Shown: piece by piece, positions 1 to 12,661 of the stretch
Numbering within the stretch: the stretch's first letter is position 1
Layout of the letters: each line of letters begins with the position of its first letter
Origin: Dipteris shenzhenensis
Taxonomy: Eukaryota; Polypodiophyta; Polypodiopsida; Gleicheniales
Reading direction: 5' to 3' (one strand)
Length of the DNA stretch: 64,000 nucleotides
NCBI GenBank assembly: GCA_047967505.1
Contig: CM106540.1
Notes under the pieces: model-generated
What the model saw: only the letters and a program-made list of their open reading frames with translations
The model's database searches: none
Told to the model about the DNA's origin: nothing
Translations under genes and position numbers: made by a program

Positions 1-82
1 TCTTTCTCTCTCTAGATTTAGTATTTCTCTCTCTAGATCCTAATTTTGCAAGTATGATTGGATCTTTTCTAGAGAGGATTTT

Positions 83-379
83 GGCTATCCTCATCCTTTA
101 AGATTTATCATACTATCTTTCAGGCTCAAGATATTACAAGCGGAGCTTTGCCGCTACTTTACACACACAATGCTCTCATAGTTGTTGTCCTAGAATGCAC
201 TTCTGGCCCTTGTTGTCATAGGGTTAACAATGGCTATCATCATCCCTTAATATTTATCATACTATCTTTCAGGCTCAAGATATTACAAGCAGAGCTTTGC
301 CACTACTTTACACACACAATGCTCTCATAGTTGTTGTCCTAGACTGCACTTTTGGCCCTTGTTGTCACAGGGTTAACAC
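83..379. repeat. tandem duplication, two ~149-bp units
   Basis: Two adjacent near-identical copies (about 83-231 and 232-379) each hold a run beginning TTTATCATACTATCTTTCAGG and ending at GGGTTAACA. They differ by only a few bases. No protein family is recognised; short open frames here are incidental. Confidence 0.85.
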
Positions 380-1043
380 TCACTAACAATTTTCCTACTT
401 TTCAGGTATCATGGGTGAACAAATCTAGTGCAGAGATATGATTAATTTGATAGTTAACCATGAATTTGACAAATGACACATGCCATGGGAAAATTCTTAG
501 TATTAGATTTTGTCAATGCCGCAGTGGAGAAGTGTCTCAGTACTAGTACAATTTGACCATTTCCAATAAATAATGCATGTAAATTTTATTATGAGATTGA
601 TGGTTTTTTTAAGTGGGACATTGAAAATTTAATGAGGGTACTACAAAATTATGACCAAACACAATATAATGCTTTTGACCATGAAAACGACAAAACAAAC
701 AAATGTAACGGTGATGGGGCAAGTTGCAACAGTGCAATGTATTGAGGTGTTCAAAGATCATTAGTGTACATCATAATGGAGAGAAAACAGAGTGGTGCTA
801 TGGTTAAAGGAAAATACACAATGCCTTGGAACAAGGGTAGTCCTTCTAGCTTACCCATGTGAGGCTATTGGTTTCAAATTATTAGGAAACCTTAATATGG
901 GTGTAGTGGTGGATAGGCCATAGAATGCTAATGCATCAACAACTCTAGGTGATGAGAAAACATGCATGCCTCAGGATCTATGGAGCGCTCTAAGGTGGAT
1001 GGAACCTATGTGGAAACATGATGAAGAGAATGCTCATGACATG
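380..1043. other. no gene seen
   Basis: AT-rich sequence with no recognisable coding, RNA or repeat feature. It ends at ACATG, the left target-site copy of the next element. Confidence 0.5.
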
Positions 1044-1106
1044 TGTTGAGAGTTGTGGTGCCATGACCACATGTAGAGCAAAGGTATGAGTAAAGGGCAA
1101 GCTGCC
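1044..1106 (+). repeat. left terminal repeat of gag-only element
   Basis: Sixty-three bases starting TGTTGAGAG, matched at 2595-2657. Preceded by ACATG. Beyond 1106 the two copies stop resembling each other. Confidence 0.6.
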
Positions 1107-1632
1107 TTTCTCAAACCCATACCCGGCTTCTCTACAGTGGCTCACTCCGTCAGCGCAGCTCACAGCTCCTGAGCTCCTCCGTCGCCATCGTCGCAAAAGG
1201 CTCAAAGCTTTGCTTTCTTCTTTCTCCAAAGTTCCTTTTTTTTTAAAGCCATGTGGCAGATAAGGTGGTCAACTTTAACTGTGGTTAGGTTCAACTGCCT
1301 TGGGTTGGTTGAACCATGGTAAAAATTTGTGTAACCTTGGGTTAACCAAGCTAGGTTAAAAGGTCACCACAGTGCCACCTAAGCACAGAGTCCCTTGCTA
1401 AGCACAATATGGAATTGTGCATATGAATCCCTGTGCCACATTAGCAAAGGCCTTCTCTTCTTCACAGAAACTTCGACAAGGCGTAACTTGCAATCTAGGA
1501 GGAATTTGCACATGCTTAAAAAAGGAGAAATAACTAGTTTTTTGAGCTCTACGCACTTGTCAACTCAGATTTTCTATGTGCAATCAGACACTGCCATATT
1601 TGAAAGTATCTTCAACTGGTAAGACCTTTGCA

Positions 1633-2411
1633 ATGGCAATACGCACCCCAACTGTTGAGAAGTTCACTGGGGAAGGATTCCACACGTGGTCTACACAAAT
1701 GAGGTATCTCCTGATGCATCAAAAGCTTTGGAAGAATGTAAAAGAAGAAATACCCACTGCACAAAATGATGCCTGGAAGGAAAAAGACGAAGCGGCACTA
1801 TCACTCATTGGTTTGCACTTGGGTCCAAATATAATTCATCATATAGACTCCAAGGATCATGCCAAGGATGCATGGGATGAGTTGAACATAGTGTTTGGTA
1901 CAAAAGCCAAAAACCAAGAAATCCATCTTAAGATTGAATTCTATGGTATGCACATGAGCTTCAATGAATCCATGGCACAATTTGTCAACAAAATCAAAAG
2001 CATTATGACCCAACTAGAAGGCATAAATGCAAAAGTAGGGGAAAAAGATGCACTTGCAATTTCCCTTAAAGCATGCCTGTAGAGTACAGTGCACTGACAA
2101 CCACTTTGAAGAATTTGCTAGATCCAAAGTTTGAGGAATGTGTATCCTCTCTTCTTGAAAAAGAAAAAGAGTTAAAGGCATCGACATCGACATCGACATC
2201 TACATCAACACACAACAACTATGAAGAACAAGCACTATTCAGTAAAACATCAATGAAGTGCTACCATTGTGGAAGGATGGGTCACTCTCAAAGTGACTGC
2301 AAACTGAAGAACAAACCAAAGTGTCACCATTGCAAGAAGCTGGGACAAGGAAGAAGATTGCAGATTGAAGAACTAGCAGGTCAACTACATAGCATCATCA
2401 TCAAGCCATGA
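1633..2411 (+). pseudogene. copia-type gag (UBN2 domain plus CCHC zinc knuckle), frameshifted
   Basis: Capsid-like protein of a Ty1/copia element, expected to package element RNA. The ATG at 1633 opens MAIRTPTVEKF, followed by the UBN2-type pattern with W residues at WSTQMRYLL and KDAWDEL. The frame closes at 2080-2082, but the next part of the domain (MPVEYSALTTTL) resumes in another frame from 2073, so a small indel lies near 2068-2080. The second part has a CATCGA-type simple repeat coding Thr-Ser, then CYHCGRMGHSQSDC (C-x2-C-x4-H-x4-C) and the start of a second knuckle, KCHHC. No protease, integrase or reverse transcriptase follows before the right terminal repeat. Non-functional as it stands. 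Confidence 0.75.
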
Positions 2412-2594
2412 GCCAAAAGATGACATCAATGGAATGTACTGAGAAACAAAAAACCTTGCCAACCTTGCCTATATTTTGTAAATCAAACCTGACCACCTGA
2501 GAGTAGCTATGTAAGAACCTAGGGGAGGATTTGATCTTGTAACTCACATCTGACCACCTTGCAGTAGCCAAAGGATCATGGCACCAAGGGGAGG

Positions 2595-2657
2595 TGTTGA
2601 GAGTTGTAGTGCCATGAGCACATGTAGAGCAAAGGTATGAGTAAAGGGCAAGCTACC
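2595..2657 (+). repeat. right terminal repeat of gag-only element
   Basis: Matches 1044-1106 over 63 bases. A purine tract lies just upstream and ACATG just downstream. Confidence 0.6.
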
Positions 2658-2816
2658 ACATGGCATGGAGGTGATGATTTCAACTTGGGCAATAATTCAA
2701 TCTATGTGAAAAAGGGATCTTATTGTATGGTAAGTAGGAATGCTAGGGTTCTTGCAAAAAAAAAATCTAAATTAAGGTCATCTATGGATGATGTTTACAT
2801 GACCAGCCTAGTACAT

Positions 2817-3060
2817 GAAAAGGAGGCCTCTCCTTACATCACGTGGGCAACTTGGAAACCTTGGATTTCTACTGATCCAAGGGTGCCAAGCAAAGGTTTG
2901 TCAGTTTCTCCTTAAGCCACGTGGGTGACTTGGAGCCCTTGGATTTCTATTGAAAAGGAGGAGGCCTCTCCTTAAGTCATGTGGGAAGCTTGGAGCACTT
3001 GTATTAGGCTTGGATTTCTATTGATCCAAGGTTGCCAGGTGAAGGCTTGTCCGTTTCTCC
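2817..3060. repeat. three degenerate tandem units
   Basis: The motif GGAGGCCTCTCCTTA..TCACGTGGG..ACTTGG followed by CTTGGATTTCTA-TGATCCAAGG recurs about three times (near 2817, 2907 and 2966), each unit partly deleted. No coding meaning is apparent. Confidence 0.7.
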
Positions 3061-4171
3061 ATGCAAGTGACATGAAACATTTTAGTGACCATTTGAGGGG
3101 GACGAAGAAAAGGTAGAAGGAAGAATCATCATATTTCTCCTTAGCCCTATGATCCCTACCATTTTCCTTTCTTTGAACACCCTCAACCTTAAGTTCAAGT
3201 ACTTGCATGGAACATCTATGGAGGATGTGAACTCAGCATATGATCAAGAGCTCCCCTTTTTGGTTGTGTGCAAAGCATGGTCACTTCAAATCTATGCTAC
3301 AATGAATTGAAAACATTGTCACTTCTCTTCCAAAATGGATAGAAAGGCTTGATGAAAAGAAGTAGATGGAGAGAAGGGATTCTAGGGAAGCCATCCTAGT
3401 GTTGGAAAGCAGTAAAATAAAGCTCAAAGATAAAACTTCAAATGGAGAGGATGATCACAAAGATATTCTTGATTTAGGCAAACAGGATGAGAAAGCTTTG
3501 TGTGAAGACAAAAAACAAGTTGCAGGTGGGCTTGATGTCATTAAGAACGTTCATGTAGGCACCTTTTACATAAAGCACTATGCGACAAAGTAGATTGTGG
3601 TCATTGATGCCAATTACATTGGATTACATCTACACGAATGGTTTGAAAAGTCCCAAGGAGGCAATTCTAAGTGAGACTTGGTTACCAATGCAACAAGTAC
3701 GTAAGTTGATGGACAATTGGCAATGATTAGGCACCAAGATGACTAGACTCCTACTGACATGCTTGCTACTGCATTAAGTAAAGAGTTGGATGATGCCACT
3801 ACCTCTGGCACTAGAAAAAAGATCATGTTATTGAAGAAATGGTAAGATCTATACCTCAACAATAATACATTTCCTCATTCTTATTTGCTCATCAATACCA
3901 TTAGATAAGATCACATTGTGGCCAATTTCCTTTGAGAGCTGGTTGTTAGGCGTAAAGATTGATTAGTACTAGGGGAATACCCAAAAAATTCTAAGCAAAT
4001 AGGGATGTCTAGTTTGAGGGAAAGGTGGTCCGGTGGTGCTGGTCTATAGTGGCCTTATGGCCAAAGAAGTCTTCCGAGATAGTGATGGTTTAATACTTGT
4101 TGTGTCATTGGTGTTTGAGGGTTTTGAGTTTCATAGCTCATTGGAGAGAGGGTATTGTTGGAGGTTTCTAA
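3061..4171. other. no gene recognised
   Basis: The longest open stretch is 3366-3593 (+, 75 codons, Lys/Asp-rich, starting MERRDSREAI). It has no family signature and no conserved neighbour. It could be the 5' part of the LINE relic that follows. Confidence 0.4.
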
Positions 4172-4621
4172 ATTAGATTACTGATAGTAGGTGGATCCTT
4201 GGTGGTGATCAAAAATTCACTGAGCATTGATAGTATGGATGTCATCACAAGAGTTCCCTATCTAGTTCTAAAAGAGATTATTGGGGAGAGTCGAGTCTTG
4301 GTCTAATTGATTATCAGATTTGAAGGGTTCTCTTAGAATGATCATAGGAAAGGAGATGCATTTAGGTCAGGTAGAATAGATAGGTTTTACCTTTTGAAGG
4401 AAGCATGGTGGCAATACAGCCCCATGAAGGGGCAATACGTTGTAACTAGTATTTTGGATCATGTCCTAGTAATTTGGAAATTCAATGTCCTTGTTTTGAT
4501 TGGGAGATCCTTTGACATTCCTTTCAAATATGATAAAATACACCTTGGTTCAAAAAAGTTTTGTAGGGATATCAAGAGTTTGTGGAAGCAAGCTTGTGTG
4601 GGAGTGGATGATTGCTATAAG
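4172..4621 (+). pseudogene. LINE endonuclease-domain relic
   Basis: The translation runs SRWILGGDQKFTEH, then stops, then SSSKRDYWGES, later KGDAFRSGRIDRFYL and SPMKGQYVVTSILDHVLVIW. This order matches the C-terminal half of the AP-type endonuclease of plant L1-like LINEs: the GGDFN motif, the WTWxxxxxxSRLDR region and the SDHxPV motif. Here GGDFN has become GGDQK and SDHVPV has become LDHVLV, and several stops and frame changes interrupt it. No adjoining reverse transcriptase was seen, so it is a truncated old copy. Confidence 0.6.
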
Positions 4622-4987
4622 TGATGGGATGTTGCTATTTGTGCAATGCTAGAAATACTACAAGCAGTTGCTAAACATGGTTGTATAGATATGGAGACAT
4701 TATGCATAATGAACACTTAAAGAAATAAACAAGCCATCGAGTTGTATTCAAATATGAAGCTATGGGCACACGTATATACAGCTAGTGGCTACATGAAAAG
4801 TACTTCTTCTCAATGAGTGGGGGACACCATTCTCTTAATATCTCATGCAACAGTGCATAATATAAGAGACACTCTTTGCTTATGTTCTGGGACTTGTCAA
4901 AGCCTTTTTCTTCTACTTAGCTATTAGGGAGTTTCTGATCTCCTCTATGGTCTACTTCCTTATGCTCAAGTTTCTTCTCTCTAGGTG

Positions 4988-5189
4988 TATCTTGCTCTAA
5001 GACACCATTTCTCCTTATAAAGGTTCACTTGTGTGCTTGCCACTTCATCCACAATTCGTCCTCTAATATCTGGCACTTTTCCTCCATGTATCTTGCTCTA
5101 AGACACCATTTCTCCTTATAAAGGTTCACTTGTGTGCTTGCCACTTCATCCACAATCAGTCCTCCAATATCTGGCACTTTTCCTCCATG
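4988..5189. repeat. tandem duplication, 101-bp period
   Basis: Units 4988-5088 and 5089-5189 both start TATCTTGCTCTAAGACACCA and run to TTTTCCTCCATG with only a few differences. They make a minus-strand open frame (5025-5273) that I do not recognise. Confidence 0.85.
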
Positions 5190-6549
5190 TGCTCTTTGAA
5201 CATCTTGCATGCTAATGGGTCTTGTATGATCAACTCCTGTGCTCCACTTTCCTACAACCTCAATAGCTTTCATGTACTTTCCACATGCACAGACATGATG
5301 TGGTTTTTTAACATAGATTGTACGTCACACACTTGGGGGGTGGACAAAAATATCTCTCTAATTCCCACATTTCCAATTATTTAGCCAATTGATAGAGGGA
5401 CCAACATATTAAAAGAAGAGGCAGGCATGTCAATCTTGGGTGGCTTCAAATTAGAGATAGTGCAAAGTATCAATGTCACTACTCTAGGTGTGTTAGCTAA
5501 GGCGTTAATGCCATCACCACCTAAAATGGCCTCATTTTCAAGGCATCTACACTATAGATCAAAGATATCTGAAAAGTTGCATAGAAAAGAGCAACAAAAC
5601 TTTGAAAACGGATGCAAGAATTGTAACAAAGAAAGTATGAAGCCAAATATAGAAGGATGGTAGTCCTAGGCTCTTTAATATTGCAATCTATGAGAAACCA
5701 TCATGTACCTACCCATATTTTTAGAACAAATTCAAACCTTTGGAGTTGTACTTGTTGAGTGATAAAACCAAGCAAGGATTGTAGCATATCCTTTGGAGAG
5801 GCATGGTTGAGTTGCAAAGGATTTTTTTAAACAAATTCTTCTCTATATTTTGCTCACAAACTTTTGTAAAGTATTACAATGTTCTCACAAGAGCATGAAT
5901 AATACAAAACTCCATAATACTTTCTTCATTACTACAAAGTTTCTTGAACGAGAATCATCATTACATCTCCCTTTAGATCTTGGCAGTGAGCATGTAGCCT
6001 TTCATGCTAAACAAACACGAAGTTGGAGGTCATGTGTATTTTATCCTTTGAGGCCCTGCATCTAGTGCAAGTACTTCCTACTAAATTCAATCAAGATGAT
6101 TTTGCAACATGCTATACAGGTTTCTTACCCTTTGCTAACTATGAGATTAATGAGTCACACACCTAGCACAATAGTTTTGGCCTTGTGTGCTCATAACTAT
6201 AGGTGATTGTCGTTAGGTGGCCCGACTAGATAGACCAACTATTACAAAATTCATATGGGCTACTGAGGAGCGGGTAATAATTACCTCAATGGAGATGGTG
6301 AGTGCTAGGAAAGACTGATTTAGAAGGACAAACATACATCAAGAGCATAGGCCCCTTTGATTCTCAGGGTGTGATATGACGAGAAAGTAAAGAGAGAGGG
6401 AAAGAGTGATAGTGATAGAGTCTCGATAGAGTACACCATAGAAACCTAATACATAAATGGAATAAGGTTAGGATTGTTCCCCATTTGCCTATATTTTCCC
6501 TAATGTGGACCTTTAGTCTACAACCCTAGTACCTACCCTTGTACACTAT
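5190..6549. other. no gene recognised
   Basis: Only short open frames in both strands, none with a recognisable motif. No repeat structure stands out. Confidence 0.4.
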
Positions 6550-6816
6550 TAACAATGCATGCACATGGTACTTACATGATGTTTGAGATTGTTCTTCTCA
6601 ATAGTTAATCTTATACAGATCTTACATTGGTGTCGCACTCATACATTTGACTCCTTAGAGCCTTTGATAGTGGGAAATACACTAATAACAATGCATGCAC
6701 GTGGTATTTACATGATGTTTGAGATTGCTCTTCTCAATAGTTAATCTTATGCAGATCTTACATTGGTGTCATATTCATACATTTGACTCCTTAGAGCCTT
6801 TGATAGTGGGAAATAA
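6550..6816. repeat. tandem duplication, ~136-bp period
   Basis: Units beginning TAACAATGCATGCAC at 6550 and 6686 run through to GATAGTGGGAAATA with few substitutions. Confidence 0.85.
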
Positions 6817-6854
6817 CAAAGTTTGCTACAATTAATAACTCACTTGGCACGCAT

Positions 6855-7024
6855 AGAGGAGAGCAGGTAGAAGGGTGATGGGGGAGGGAGAGGCTGGTAG
6901 AGGGAGAGGGATGTTGGGCAAAGCAGGCAGTAGGAGGGAGGGTGGGCAGGGGGGATAGCAGTGAGGGGAGGAGAGGCAATGATTGGGGTGAGGGGGGGCA
7001 AGGGGAGGAGGGGTGATGGGGAGG
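6855..7024. repeat. purine (G+A) strand-asymmetric tract
   Basis: About 170 bases consist almost wholly of G and A with G-runs of three to seven. It is low-complexity sequence, and any open frame in it is compositional. Confidence 0.7.
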
Positions 7025-7133
7025 AGCTACAACTTCTTGAATTTACAATCTAGAATCTTGGTTTTAATGAGGTACCTTTTCAAAAATTGAACTTCTATTA
7101 AGTATGAGCAAACTACACAAATCAGAATAAATT

Positions 7134-7247
7134 CATGTGCCTGGACTCCAAATGTGTGTCACATCCTTGCAAAACCAATGAACTATGCATGTGTCTGGAC
7201 TCCAAATGTGTGTCACATCCCTGCAAAACCAATGAACTATGCATGTG
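7134..7247 (+). repeat. 57-bp exact-period tandem duplication
   Basis: Two copies of a 57-bp unit (a multiple of three) each read MCLDSKCVSHPCKTNELC-like in one frame. They differ at one or two bases. No family is recognised; the frame conservation probably follows from recent duplication. Confidence 0.8.
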
Positions 7248-7249
7248 TT

Positions 7250-8790
7250 CCCCTCAGTATTCCCTTAGCGTGTGCTCTCAGATGCAAGGTGCAATTGTGG
7301 TGTTTGATGAGCTTCCAAGAAATGCATTGTGCATCCTCCCATCCATACAACCCATGCAATTCACATGGCTTCTACTTTTACATTATTGAGATAGCTAGAA
7401 AGTATTGTTTTGTGAAAAGACTATGATATTTTGAAGGCTTGTGCAATGGGTTTAATGACATAAATGCACCCCCTTTTGATAAAATCTCAAAAGATCGAAT
7501 TCAAAGCTTGCCGAATTAACAATCCCTAGGTCAACTTGCACCATGTGTCCTTGTCAAAAAAAATTTGAACACTACTTCTTCATGCATATTTAGACTTTGT
7601 AGAGCATCTGCCATATTTTTCCAATACTCAATTATAGGTTCAATGTACTACATGAACTCAACATCAAGACCCTGCACTATTGACCATCTTTCTCAATATC
7701 TCAGGTAACCTTTGATGCCACTTACACCAAATCTTGGTGGGTCTTGATGTACTCAAACATGTGGAGCTTGTTGGAAGCATGGGATTCCCAAAATTATCTC
7801 TAGACTCCCACAATCCAATGCCACCTTCCATGGGTTGCCATTCAACCAACTGTGGATGCATCTTGTAGTGCACCCTAAGTAGCCAACCTTTCCACGTACT
7901 CCCCCAAAATCACCACCGATAAATTAGGGAAATCCACCCAAATGAGGCACTCATGATATGTGAGCTTGTTAATACTAAAGGAGGGACTCCACGGGACAAC
8001 CAACACATTGAACTAGCGAACATGAAGGATCTACTGACCATTTCATCTCGCAAAGTTCAGAAATGCATCTGATGAGAAAAACACCTTTTCCTAAAAACTG
8101 AGCTGCATACACCATCGTCGAAGTATCACACTCAAAAGCAGAAACTCGAATACAACCCGTGAAAAACAAATAAACTCCACCTTTAGCCAGTTGTGTAGTT
8201 GTGAGTATATTACATATGAAGAGATGCATGAAGTAGAGGTTTGGATTGCTATCGAGATAGACATAATTAATATGCATGTTTTCCCTTAAATTATTATTAT
8301 TCCCTTGAATTTTAAAGGCTCAATCATTGAGTCTAGAGAGAGAGACAGAGAGGGACATATACTGATGTAAATTTTATTTAATCCATTTCAATGCTCTTTC
8401 ATAGTATATCAAAATAAACATGTCATGAGTCTCTTCTATGTTAACGTCACATAGATATAAATCATGTTCATCATTTGCTTTAAAATCCTGGTCATTTCAG
8501 ATAACAAGATTTTAAAAGCATGACATAAGAAAACCTTTAAAAAAATTGACTTTAATTTGAAAGCTTTTAGAAAAGGTGTTTTTCGATCCCCAGGATTGCT
8601 CACAAAAATAGAATCATATTATTAATTCACAGTTGAAATATAAAAATCCCGATTGCAATTGAAGGTTGCCTTTAATTTTAAGGGATAGATTTTACATATT
8701 TTAGTTATAAATCCAGATAACTATATAATTTTCAGGCAGTTGTATAATTTAATCCCTTAATATCCCCTTGAATTTTCTAAGGCTCAATCA
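7250..8790. other. no gene recognised
   Basis: Non-coding by eye. A segment at about 8292-8345 (CCTTGAATTTTAAAGGCTCA, then a GA-rich run) recurs at about 8765-8818, an imperfect direct repeat about 470 bp apart. Confidence 0.4.
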
Positions 8791-8794
8791 TTGA

Positions 8795-8818
8795 GGAGAG
8801 AGAGAGAGAGAGAGAGAG
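8795..8818. repeat. (GA)n microsatellite
   Basis: Uninterrupted AG/GA dinucleotides for about 24 bases, about 90 bp upstream of two G-box sites. Confidence 0.9.
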
Positions 8819-8903
8819 CCAAGGATGGAAAGATGTGCCAAACTAGAGATATTCCTGTAGGCGGCCGGTGTCAGAGAACACGGGGAGGGCAGAAAAAAGG
8901 AAG

Positions 8904-8926
8904 GCCCACGTGGGCATTACACGTGT
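8904..8926. promoter_or_regulatory. two G-box (CACGTG) sites, one in a 12-bp palindrome
   Basis: GCCCACGTGGGC (8904-8915) is a perfect palindrome around CACGTG, followed by ACACGTGT (8919-8926). Such cores bind plant bZIP and bHLH factors. The GA tract just upstream is also a common plant core-promoter feature. The nearest downstream gene-like ORF is at 12,662, so the assignment to that gene is a guess. Confidence 0.35.
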
Positions 8927-11900
8927 ACCAACCAAAGCGCTCTTAAAATTATCCACAAATAATTTAACCAAAATTGTGTATTTTTCTCTTTGAGCTCCAA
9001 ACGTTTACTAATAGAAGACCTTCCCATTGGAGGCAAGCCAAAAATGGTGAATTTGCATTCGGGAAATCTATTACTTGAGAGCGTACGATGAAGTACTTAA
9101 AGCGTACTCCATGATTATACTATCAGAACGAGATGCTCATCGGACGCATGATGATTGAAGATCCAAATCCCTTGATGTCTGAAGATCCAGATTTCCTACG
9201 GATAGATTCCTTACAACTGAACACGTTATGAAATGGAGGTTGAATGACTGCTTGTGCCAACAGATGGGACCGTGAGGAGACTCTTAGATGCCTTCTAGGA
9301 TGAACAGAGTGGGTCGAAGACAATGGGTCAAGTTGAGGTACTCGTGATTGGATTGGAATCCGACGGCGCTTCCTTCGGTTGAGAAGATCTCTTATGAATT
9401 AGACATTTTTCATCCAGGATGACATGTGCGAAAGGACCGCTCTTAACGACTCATATGAGTTCCAGATGCAGATGGGTCAGGGTCCTCTCTACGTGAGTGG
9501 GAACTGCGAAGCTCGTACGAATTACGGAACCTTTAATCAGACAAGGATCGGTTGGACAGCATCCTCTCTTTGTAGATAAGGGCGAGCAGGAGTGCCATAC
9601 CAGCTAGGATGAGAGAGCTCCTTGTTTGTATTGAAAAAAAGCTGCGTGTGCGGAAAGAAAGAAGTACAGCTGGAGCATCCTACCCCGTTTTGTGCTTATG
9701 TGAGTATTTCAAGTCTGCAGTAGCGATTTTGAAGCTCTATATGTTACCTTTTTGTTCCGTACCCTAACAGTATCGCTCGAGTCTTAGTCGTGGTCCCGAA
9801 TGATCAAGCACGCTTAGAGAAAGATGAGAAAGAGTACAGTTTAATGCTTTATACACAAAAGATCAAATGTAGAGCCTACGGTGTAAGAATTAACTGTGTT
9901 TCATGTAGAAGGGAGCATAGAAGGGATTTAGATCTTAAAACGCAGGGACCCGAAGGGATAGTTCTGTTTTTTGGGTTGAAAGATTTGGATGGAAAAGGGG
10001 GGGAGTAGCAAAATGTTTTCTACTTCTTATGAGATTCGAGGGGAATTCTCTGTTGACTTCGACGCGTTTCCATTCATAGGTGTAATAAAATAGGTCGACA
10101 CCAGACAATGCCTCATTCAGAACTCAAGTCCTTTTTTAAACTTAGACCTATGGATGGACATATGTGAAAGGTATGCCCTTTGGACGGACACTTACATCGT
10201 GCATTGCCCTTCACAATCAATACAAGTTTTAAGGAAGAGATACTAATAATGACTATTGTGCACCCTTTCATAATTGGGTCACACCCTTCACAAGGTATAT
10301 ACATTTTCAAGTGTGATTGTTCACTCTTTAGATACGAGAGGCCATTCTTAGGTTTCATTCTACCTTCTTTGCATGAGTTCAGCTATATGTCCCGCACTTC
10401 TGTAGGTAGAGAAAACACTACGAGGTGCCAGGGGTAGACATCTAGGTATCATCTGCTAGATGGTGGCAACTGAGCACATTTTGTATCAAGCTTTGACATT
10501 TTTTGGGAGAATTTTCTATACATGGAGGTGTCCTTTGACTTTGGACAATAAGCTTCCACTTTGCTGGGAGTTGGCTACAGCAAGCATCTCTCTATTGTCT
10601 CGGACCCCTCCCTCATAACCACTCAGCATCTTTGCGCTATACCTTTTAGGTTTTTGGAGCTCTTTCTCTTACAGAGCTCTTGGATGATTTCGACCATATC
10701 TTCCCACCTGCTTCCCCTTTTTGAGTAGTTTACTGAAGACAACCCTTGAATTCCGCTTAAGCTGATTGAGCAGTTCTAATTGCTGTTCTTTGGTGCACTC
10801 TCTTTTCTTCCTTCTTTTTGGACTCTCATACATGCTCTTTTCTTCCTTTGTGGCTAGTTCCATGCTTCTGCACTCCTTGTTCTGTCAGGTATTGCATGGC
10901 ATCCCTTTGCTCCTGCTGGCTTTGCTTGTTCTAAAACATGTAATGGCTGTTTTGTCCAATGGCTCGATGCTGCATGGGAACTAATTATGAGGTAGCCGAT
11001 CCTTTAGAAGTAGTGAATGTGACACCTTCTGTGCCATTTAATGTGCTGGCCCTAATGCATATCTGCAGATAGACAGCCACATTGGGTGAGTAGATGTTTG
11101 GCTCTCTGTCATTGGTTTTGGATGTTATCTACATTGTCCTTTTCCTCCATGCATGGCATGTCGTCTGTGACATAGAATGCGCTGGTCTTATTGCAGATCT
11201 GCAGATAAGGACAGCTGCATAGGTGAGCACATATTTGCCCACATTCTGTGTTATGAAACTTTCTGCAATGCCCATTTCCTCCACCCATGGCGGGTCTTCG
11301 CTTTCTGTTTTGCTTGGATCCTCCTTGTGCATTGAGATCTCCTGGGAAATACAATAAGCAGGGTATGATACTTTTACATATCTTCCCCAAATGTAAGTCT
11401 GGGTCAGCTCTTGAGATGTTTCCCTTGTTCTTCGATTCGAGAGATATTTCCATGTGGAAATTCTCTCCTTCTTTATTTAATTGGAGGTCATGTCTTCTGT
11501 CACTACATCACTGATTTAATTCCTCTATACGGCATGCAAGCCCCCCAAACCTTCTACCTCTTGTGTGTGGTTTTTTGTTTGAGTTTAAGGATTTGCTGAA
11601 AGCTGTAATGTTAGGGGTCCTGTTCCTTTAATGCTCCACGTAACCACCACTGGAAATGTATCCACTTCTGTTAGCATATCTTCCTATATTGTGATCGTCC
11701 CATTTACAAGCCTTCCACATTCTACATTTTGAGCCTTCCACATTCTACATTTTGATCCTGAGGGTCTCAAGTCACTCTTTATGTTCTTTTTCCTTGCTCT
11801 TTTCTTGTATTACGGCTTTGTCTTCTCAGATGCATGTAACTTTTTGTCTTTCTGTACTATTTTCATGTGAACAATACTGGATCTTGGTAAGATCTTCATT

Positions 11901-12661
11901 TATCCATAGGTGCCTGGGTATCTCCCCTTTCTTTCCCTACTCTTAAGGGTTGGCCATTGTGGCTCAGAGATATTCACGGTGTTGCAGAAAGCTTTGCCTA
12001 GAGCCTGATCTCAGCCTTCCGCGTCATTTGAATCTGATGGACCCCCAAGAATTATACCTTGTGCCTCTTCTTTGCATGGCTAAAAAGTCAAGCAAAGTAA
12101 ATGCTTAAGATAAGAGTTTGTATTCACAGCATTGGATATAATATGTTTGCAGAGTGTGAGCGGGCATTGAAAATCTATTTCTTTTTTAACACATGGAAGT
12201 TTTAACATTGCTAACTTGATAGGGTCAAATTCCAGATATTGATGATAAATTGCCTTGGTGCATAGCTAAGTCTGACTTTCTTTTCAAAGAACTGGCTGAA
12301 TTGGTTTGGTATGATGCTAACAGTGTGTCCATGAACGTTAGGACAAACACTAGGTAGGGAATGTGAGGTACTCCTCTATTTGCTATCACGTGGGCTTTCA
12401 GCTACTCTCCTGCCTCAACCTCCTGCCAGTGACTCTCCCATGCACCCTTTTTGTCTCTTACCAGTTGTGCCCATCCTCCCTGTGCTCACTACCCTCATCC
12501 CTTTCTGTTCCGTGTTTTCCTTCATTGCTTTTTGCTAATCCATCCATATTCAATCATAACACAAGTGTTGCAAAGTTAAGATTCGAATGTGGCAGGTATG
12601 TGGAGCTTTTTTCTTGACATCTTGCTTTTGAACTGGCAGTTTTAGCTGTATAGAGGGTTCA
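8927..12661. other. possible 5' transcribed or intron region; no clear exon
   Basis: Less repetitive than its surroundings, with somewhat higher GC at 9.0-9.8 kb. It holds only short frames without motifs. A loose duplication is visible at about 11,040-11,100 against 11,170-11,240 (CATATCTGCAGATA.. / CAGATCTGCAGATAA..). It could hold the promoter, leader and introns of the gene at 12,662. Confidence 0.3.

Larger units (their letters stand above)
1044..2657 (+). mobile_element. short gag-only terminal-repeat retroelement (TR-GAG-like)
   Basis: The 1.6-kb unit has 63-bp terminal direct repeats (1044-1106 and 2595-2657, about 3 mismatches) that begin TGTTGAGAG like copia LTRs. ACATG occurs directly on both sides (1039-1043 and 2658-2662), fitting a 5-bp target duplication. 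A purine-rich tract (AAGGGGAGG, about 2586-2594) abuts the right repeat, as a polypurine tract would. The interior codes only for a copia-type gag with no pol. The repeats are very short, do not end in CA, and no initiator-Met primer site was found after the left one. The right end may therefore be truncated and the TSD could be chance. The plan matches terminal-repeat elements with a GAG domain known from plants. Confidence 0.5.

Noticed and set aside
3366-3593. A short Lys/Asp-rich gene
   Set aside because: No motif, promoter or conserved neighbour; close to a LINE relic and more likely part of decayed repeat sequence.
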